Source: DAIDKA01 sp036498905
GTDB lineage: Bacteria; Pseudomonadota; Gammaproteobacteria; Steroidobacterales; Steroidobacteraceae
Assembly: GCA_036498905.1 (NCBI GenBank)
Contig: DASYER010000107.1
Coordinates: 1 to 17,080, forward strand
Reading direction: 5' to 3'
Length of the DNA: 17,080 nt
The first letter of the stretch is position 1. Each line of letters starts with the position of its first letter. Made by a program: the position numbers and the translations under genes. Of this stretch, positions 14,202 through 17,080 are shown piece after piece. The notes beneath the pieces are model-generated. The model ran no database searches and was not told the DNA's origin. It saw only the letters and a list, made by a program, of their open reading frames with translations.

Positions 14202-14708
14202 ATGAGCGAACCGAGGGTCATCAAGAAGTATCCGAATCGTCGGCTTTACGACACGGTCGAGAGCCGTTACATCACGTTGGCTGATGTACGGAAACTGGTC
14301 GTTGAACGTATCGAATTCATGGTCGTGGACAAGAAGAGTCAGGAGGACATCACGCGCAGCATTCTGCTGCAGGTGATTGCCGAGCAGGAGCATGCCGGCG
14401 AACCACTGATGAGTCGCGACTTTCTGCAGCACATCATTCGCTCCTACGGTGGCGGGATCATGCAAGGCGTGGTCGGCTCCTATCTGGAACAGAGTCTGAA
14501 GCTGTTTGCAGCCCAGCAACGCGAAGTGCGCGACAAGGCTCAGAGCTTCACGGCCGGAGACACCGACGGGGCGGTGGCCGCGGTGACGCAGCGCAACTTC
14601 CAGCGCTGGCGCACGGTGCAGGATGAGATATTCCGCACCCTGATCGGCAGTGCCGCGCGCACGCGCGGACCAGATGACGATGCAGCGTTAGCTGCAGCTG
14701 CCAAGTAA
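14202..14708 (+). CDS. phaR: Polyhydroxyalkanoate synthesis regulator PhaR
   Basis: PhaR is a DNA-binding repressor that also binds polyhydroxybutyrate and controls phasin and storage-polymer genes. The 168-residue product begins with the nearly invariant PHB accumulation regulator N-terminal domain: RVIKKYPNRRLYDTVESRYI (5-24), LADVRKLV, and VVDKKSQEDITRSILLQVIA (41-60). A second, less conserved segment (66-110) contains LMSRDFLQHIIRSYGGGIMQ and a helix FAAQQREVRDKAQ. The C-terminal end is Ala-rich and variable. It suggests the organism makes polyhydroxyalkanoate, although no phaCAB genes are in the window. It stands as a single gene: 161 bases separate it from gluQ, and a strong terminator follows its stop by 20 bases. 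Confidence 0.93.
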   Translation: MSEPRVIKKYPNRRLYDTVESRYITLADVRKLVVERIEFMVVDKKSQEDITRSILLQVIAEQEHAGEPLMSRDFLQHIIRSYGGGIMQGVVGSYLEQSLKLFAAQQREVRDKAQSFTAGDTDGAVAAVTQRNFQRWRTVQDEIFRTLIGSAARTRGPDDDAALAAAAK

Positions 14709-14728
14709 AGTCCGGCCGACCAGGCATG

Positions 14729-14766
14729 AAAAAAGGGCGCGCTACCTTGCGGTAGCGCGCCCTTTT
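14729..14766. terminator. Strong bidirectional intrinsic terminator between phaR and pnp
   Basis: A 16-bp perfect stem with the loop TTGC (14747-14750) has arms 14731-14746 and 14751-14766. The core is GGGCGCGCTACC paired with GGTAGCGCGCCC, flanked by A-run on the left and TTTT on the right. It therefore works as an intrinsic terminator for phaR on the plus strand and, with six T on the other strand, for the rpsO-pnp transcript. Confidence 0.93.
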
Positions 14767-14784
14767 CGCTCATTGCGTTAAGTC

Positions 14785-16872
14785 TTAAGCGGCGTCCACG
14801 CTGCGCATCGACAGGCGCACGCGACCCTGACGGTCGACTTCGAGCACCTTGACGCGCACCACATCGCCTTCCTTGAGCTTGTCGCTGACGCGCTCGACGC
14901 GCTCATCGGAAATCTGCGAAATGTGCACCAGGCCATCGCGGCCCGGCAGAATGGTTACGAACGCGCCGAAGTCCATCAGGCGCGCGACGCGTCCCTCATA
15001 GATACGGCCCACTTCCACATCCGCCGTGATCAGCTCGATGCGACGCTGGGCCTCCTTGCCCGCCGTGCCGTTAACCGAGGCGATCTTCACCGTGCCATCG
15101 TTCTCGATGTCGATGGTGGTGCCGGTCTCTTCGGTGATCTGGCGGATGACCGCGCCACCCTTGCCGATGACATCGCGGATCTTCTCAGGATCGATCTTCA
15201 GCGTGATGATCGAAGGTGCCCACTCGGACATCTTCGCGCGCGGCTCGCTCAGGACCTTGTTCATTTCACCGAGAATGAACAGGCGCCCGGTGCGGGCCTG
15301 ATCCAGAGCGACCTTCATGATCTCAGGCGTGACGCCCTCGACCTTGATGTCCATTTGCAGCGCCGTGACGCCGTCCTTGGTTCCGGCCACCTTGAAGTCC
15401 ATGTCGCCCAGATGATCCTCATCGCCGAGGATGTCGGTGAGCACCTTGAAGCGTCCGCCATCGAGTACCAGGCCCATCGCGACACCCGCGACCGGCGCCT
15501 TTAGCGGCACACCGGCATCCATCAGCGCCAGGCTGCTGCCGCACACGCTGGCCATGGAGCTGGAGCCGTTGGACTCGAGGATTTCGGAGACCACGCGAAT
15601 CACGTACGGGAAAGTGGCCATGTCCGGCATCACGGCTGAGACACCGCGGCGTGCGAGGTTGCCGTGGCCGATTTCGCGGCGCTTCGGCGAGCCCATCATT
15701 CCGGTCTCGCCGACCGAGAACGGCGGGAAGTTGTAATGCATCATGAACGGCTCGCGGCGTTCGCCCGCGAGTGCGTCAATGATCTGCGCGTCACGGCCTG
15801 TGCCCAACGTCACCGCCACCAGAGCCTGCGTCTCCCCGCGCGTGAACAGCGCCGAACCGTGGGTTCGCGGCAACACGCTGGTCTTCACGGTGATCGGACG
15901 CACCGTGCTCACATCGCGGCCGTCGATGCGCGGCTCGCCATTGAGAATGCGCTGGCGGACGATGTTGCTTTCGAGCTTGAAGAACTCATCATCGACCTGA
16001 TCGGCCGTGTACTTGGGGCTCTCGCCGCCGCTCAGTGCGGCGACCGCGGCGGCCTTCACTTCGGCCACGCGATCGCGACGCTGCAGTTTTTCAGTGACCG
16101 CAAACGCCTTGGTCAGCGCAGCCTGCGCCTGGCTGGCGAGCGCCGCGGACAGCTCGGGGTTGGCGGCGGGCGCGGTCCAGGTCCAGCGCGGCTTGCCGGC
16201 CTGCGTGACCAGTTCGCGGATCGCACTGATGGCCACCTGCATGGCTTTGTGGCCGAAGACCACGGCGCCCAGCATCACCTCTTCGGAGAGGCCCTGCGCT
16301 TCGGATTCGACCATCATGACGGCGCCCTGGGTGCCGGCGACGACCAGGTCCAGCTGCGAGCCGACCATTTCAGTGCCGGTCGGATTCAGCAGGTACTGAC
16401 CATCCTTGTAACCCACGCGGGCCGCGCCGATCGGTCCGCTGAAAGGAATGCCCGACAGCGCCACGGCCGCCGAGGCGCCCAGCAGCGAGGGGATATCCGG
16501 ATCGATGGCCGGATCCAGCGACAGCACGGTCGCGACCACCTGCACGTCGTTGTAGAAACCATCCGGGAACAGCGGTCGCAATGGGCGATCGATGAGCCGC
16601 GAGGTGAGCGTTTCCTTCTCGGAAGGACGACCCTCGCGCTTGAAGAAGCCGCCGGGGATTTTGCCCGCGGCGTAGGTCTTCTCGATGTAGTTGACGGTAA
16701 GGGGGAAGAAGTCGCGGCCGGGAACCGGCTGCGTCTTGGCAACGCAGGTCACCAGCACGACGGTGTCCCCCATGGAAACCTTGACCGACGCATCGGCCTG
16801 GCGGGCAAGTTCACCGGTCTCGATCGTTACGGTCTGGCTGCCGTAAGCAAATGACTTTGCAAAAGCACTCAC
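14785..16872 (-). CDS. pnp: Polyribonucleotide nucleotidyltransferase (PNPase)
   Basis: PNPase degrades RNA 3' to 5' by phosphorolysis as a trimer and is a degradosome component. The product is 695 residues (711 in E. coli). Two RNase PH-like domains are present, the first with PGGFFKREGRPSEKETLTSR and DRPLRPLF, the second with RTHGSALFTRGETQALV and GHGNLARRG. The catalytic GDEDHLGDMDFKVAG places aspartates at 486 and 492, the same numbers as in E. coli. A KH domain follows (about 553-612, VIGKGG at 568-573), then an S1 domain (about 621-690). The GTG at 16872 is chosen because GAGGA (16880-16884) lies seven bases upstream and SAFAKSFAYGSQTVTIETGE is the normal N-terminus; a TTG 15 codons earlier falls in a hairpin. 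It follows rpsO, as in many proteobacteria. Confidence 0.97.
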   Translation of the reverse strand: MSAFAKSFAYGSQTVTIETGELARQADASVKVSMGDTVVLVTCVAKTQPVPGRDFFPLTVNYIEKTYAAGKIPGGFFKREGRPSEKETLTSRLIDRPLRPLFPDGFYNDVQVVATVLSLDPAIDPDIPSLLGASAAVALSGIPFSGPIGAARVGYKDGQYLLNPTGTEMVGSQLDLVVAGTQGAVMMVESEAQGLSEEVMLGAVVFGHKAMQVAISAIRELVTQAGKPRWTWTAPAANPELSAALASQAQAALTKAFAVTEKLQRRDRVAEVKAAAVAALSGGESPKYTADQVDDEFFKLESNIVRQRILNGEPRIDGRDVSTVRPITVKTSVLPRTHGSALFTRGETQALVAVTLGTGRDAQIIDALAGERREPFMMHYNFPPFSVGETGMMGSPKRREIGHGNLARRGVSAVMPDMATFPYVIRVVSEILESNGSSSMASVCGSSLALMDAGVPLKAPVAGVAMGLVLDGGRFKVLTDILGDEDHLGDMDFKVAGTKDGVTALQMDIKVEGVTPEIMKVALDQARTGRLFILGEMNKVLSEPRAKMSEWAPSIITLKIDPEKIRDVIGKGGAVIRQITEETGTTIDIENDGTVKIASVNGTAGKEAQRRIELITADVEVGRIYEGRVARLMDFGAFVTILPGRDGLVHISQISDERVERVSDKLKEGDVVRVKVLEVDRQGRVRLSMRSVDAA

Positions 16873-16894
16873 GCTTTTATCCTCGTATATGGAA

Positions 16895-16918
16895 ATTGCG
16901 GCCAGGAATGGCCGCAAT
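16895..16918 (-). promoter_or_regulatory. Hairpin in the rpsO-pnp intercistronic leader
   Basis: On the mRNA sense a perfect 9-bp stem ATTGCGGCC / GGCCGCAAT encloses the loop ATTCCT. It begins 33 bases after the rpsO stop and ends 22 bases before the pnp GTG. Only three T follow, so it is a poor intrinsic terminator. In E. coli a longer stem at this place is cut by RNase III to let PNPase repress its own synthesis; a similar role, or partial termination after rpsO, is inference. Confidence 0.6.
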
Positions 16919-16951
16919 ATTGGGCGTCACAACAGGTGCCGCCCGGAATGT

Positions 16952-17080
16952 TCAGCGGCGCAGTCCCAGGCGCTCGACGAGCTCCTGATACTTCTGCGGC
17001 TGGGTCGACTTCAGATAATCGAGCAGCTTGCGGCGCTGATTGACGAGCTTCACGAGCCCGCGACGCGATGAGTGGTCACT
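16952..17080 (-). CDS. rpsO: 30S ribosomal protein S15, C-terminal part (5' end cut by window edge)
   Basis: S15 binds 16S rRNA helices 20-22 early in small-subunit assembly. The visible 42 residues are the C-terminal end: SDHSSRRGLVKLVNQRRKLL followed by DYLKSTQPQKYQELVERLGLRR and a TGA at 16954-16952. DHSSRRGL and the ending LGLRR are near-universal in S15. The reading frame is open to the right edge. It is the upstream partner of pnp; the gap between them is 79 bases and holds a hairpin. Confidence 0.96.
   Translation of the reverse strand, partial: SDHSSRRGLVKLVNQRRKLLDYLKSTQPQKYQELVERLGLRR

Noticed and set aside
14180..14203. Possible sigma-54 promoter upstream of phaR (GGGGGC and TTGCA)
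   Set aside because: The GG and GC elements are not ten bases apart, and the site would place the start inside the coding sequence.
15664..16854. 396-codon plus-strand frame antisense to pnp
   Set aside because: Arg/His/Gly-rich composition with no domain, fully opposite the PNPase gene; a codon-bias shadow.
16873..16917. TTG start at 16917 extending PNPase by 15 residues
   Set aside because: It lies in the intercistronic hairpin, has no ribosome binding site, and the added residues are not part of the family. The GTG at 16872 has GAGGA at good spacing.
1..17080. Mobile element, CRISPR, defence island or new multi-gene system
   Set aside because: Nearly every base belongs to a recognised housekeeping gene in conserved order. 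There are no transposases, integrases, direct repeat arrays, tRNA attachment sites or composition breaks.

Overview
The window is about 17 kb of dense, GC-rich, housekeeping DNA. It most likely comes from a gammaproteobacterium of the Xanthomonadales/Nevskiales/Steroidobacter side rather than an enteric. Pointers are the smc-zipA-ligA order, a yciO-trpS-scpA-scpB cluster (so a Smc-ScpAB condensin instead of MukBEF), the yciB-bolA-peptidyl-prolyl isomerase group, dksA-gluQ, and rpsO-pnp. ZipA and the short-overlap gene order argue for Gammaproteobacteria. The near cysteine-free DksA, the short QueF and PhaR are not enteric-like. The exact order is inference.

Layout, left to right. (1) 1-3601, minus strand: yciO, trpS, scpA and scpB read leftwards as one probable operon; scpB runs off the left edge. 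(2) 3659-5334, plus strand: yciB (septation protein A), a BolA-family gene that overlaps it by four bases, and a lipoprotein parvulin isomerase. (3) 5350-11818, minus strand: smc, zipA and ligA joined by 1-base and 4-base overlaps. (4) 11881-14708, plus strand: queF, dksA with gluQ apparently starting on the dksA stop codon, and phaR. (5) 14785-17080, minus strand: pnp and the C-terminal end of rpsO, which runs off the right edge. A strong bidirectional terminator separates phaR from pnp, and a short stem lies between the isomerase and ligA. No stretch longer than about 165 bases lacks a gene.

The genes cover chromosome organisation and division (smc, scpA, scpB, zipA, ligA, yciB), translation and tRNA modification (trpS, rpsO, gluQ and queF, the last two both in the queuosine pathway), RNA turnover (pnp), envelope folding (the isomerase), the stringent response (dksA) and carbon storage control (phaR). 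I see no tRNA, insertion sequence, phage, CRISPR array or defence system, and no candidate for a new multi-gene system.

The points worth a second look are local. gluQ has no canonical start codon that keeps its active site. dksA has lost three of four zinc cysteines, carries a long histone-H1-like N-terminal extension, and has a promoter with a GC-rich discriminator. A 16-codon reading frame with a strong ribosome binding site overlaps the queF start. TrpRS carries a four-cysteine pattern like the Fe-S site of Thermotoga TrpRS. A hairpin lies between rpsO and pnp.
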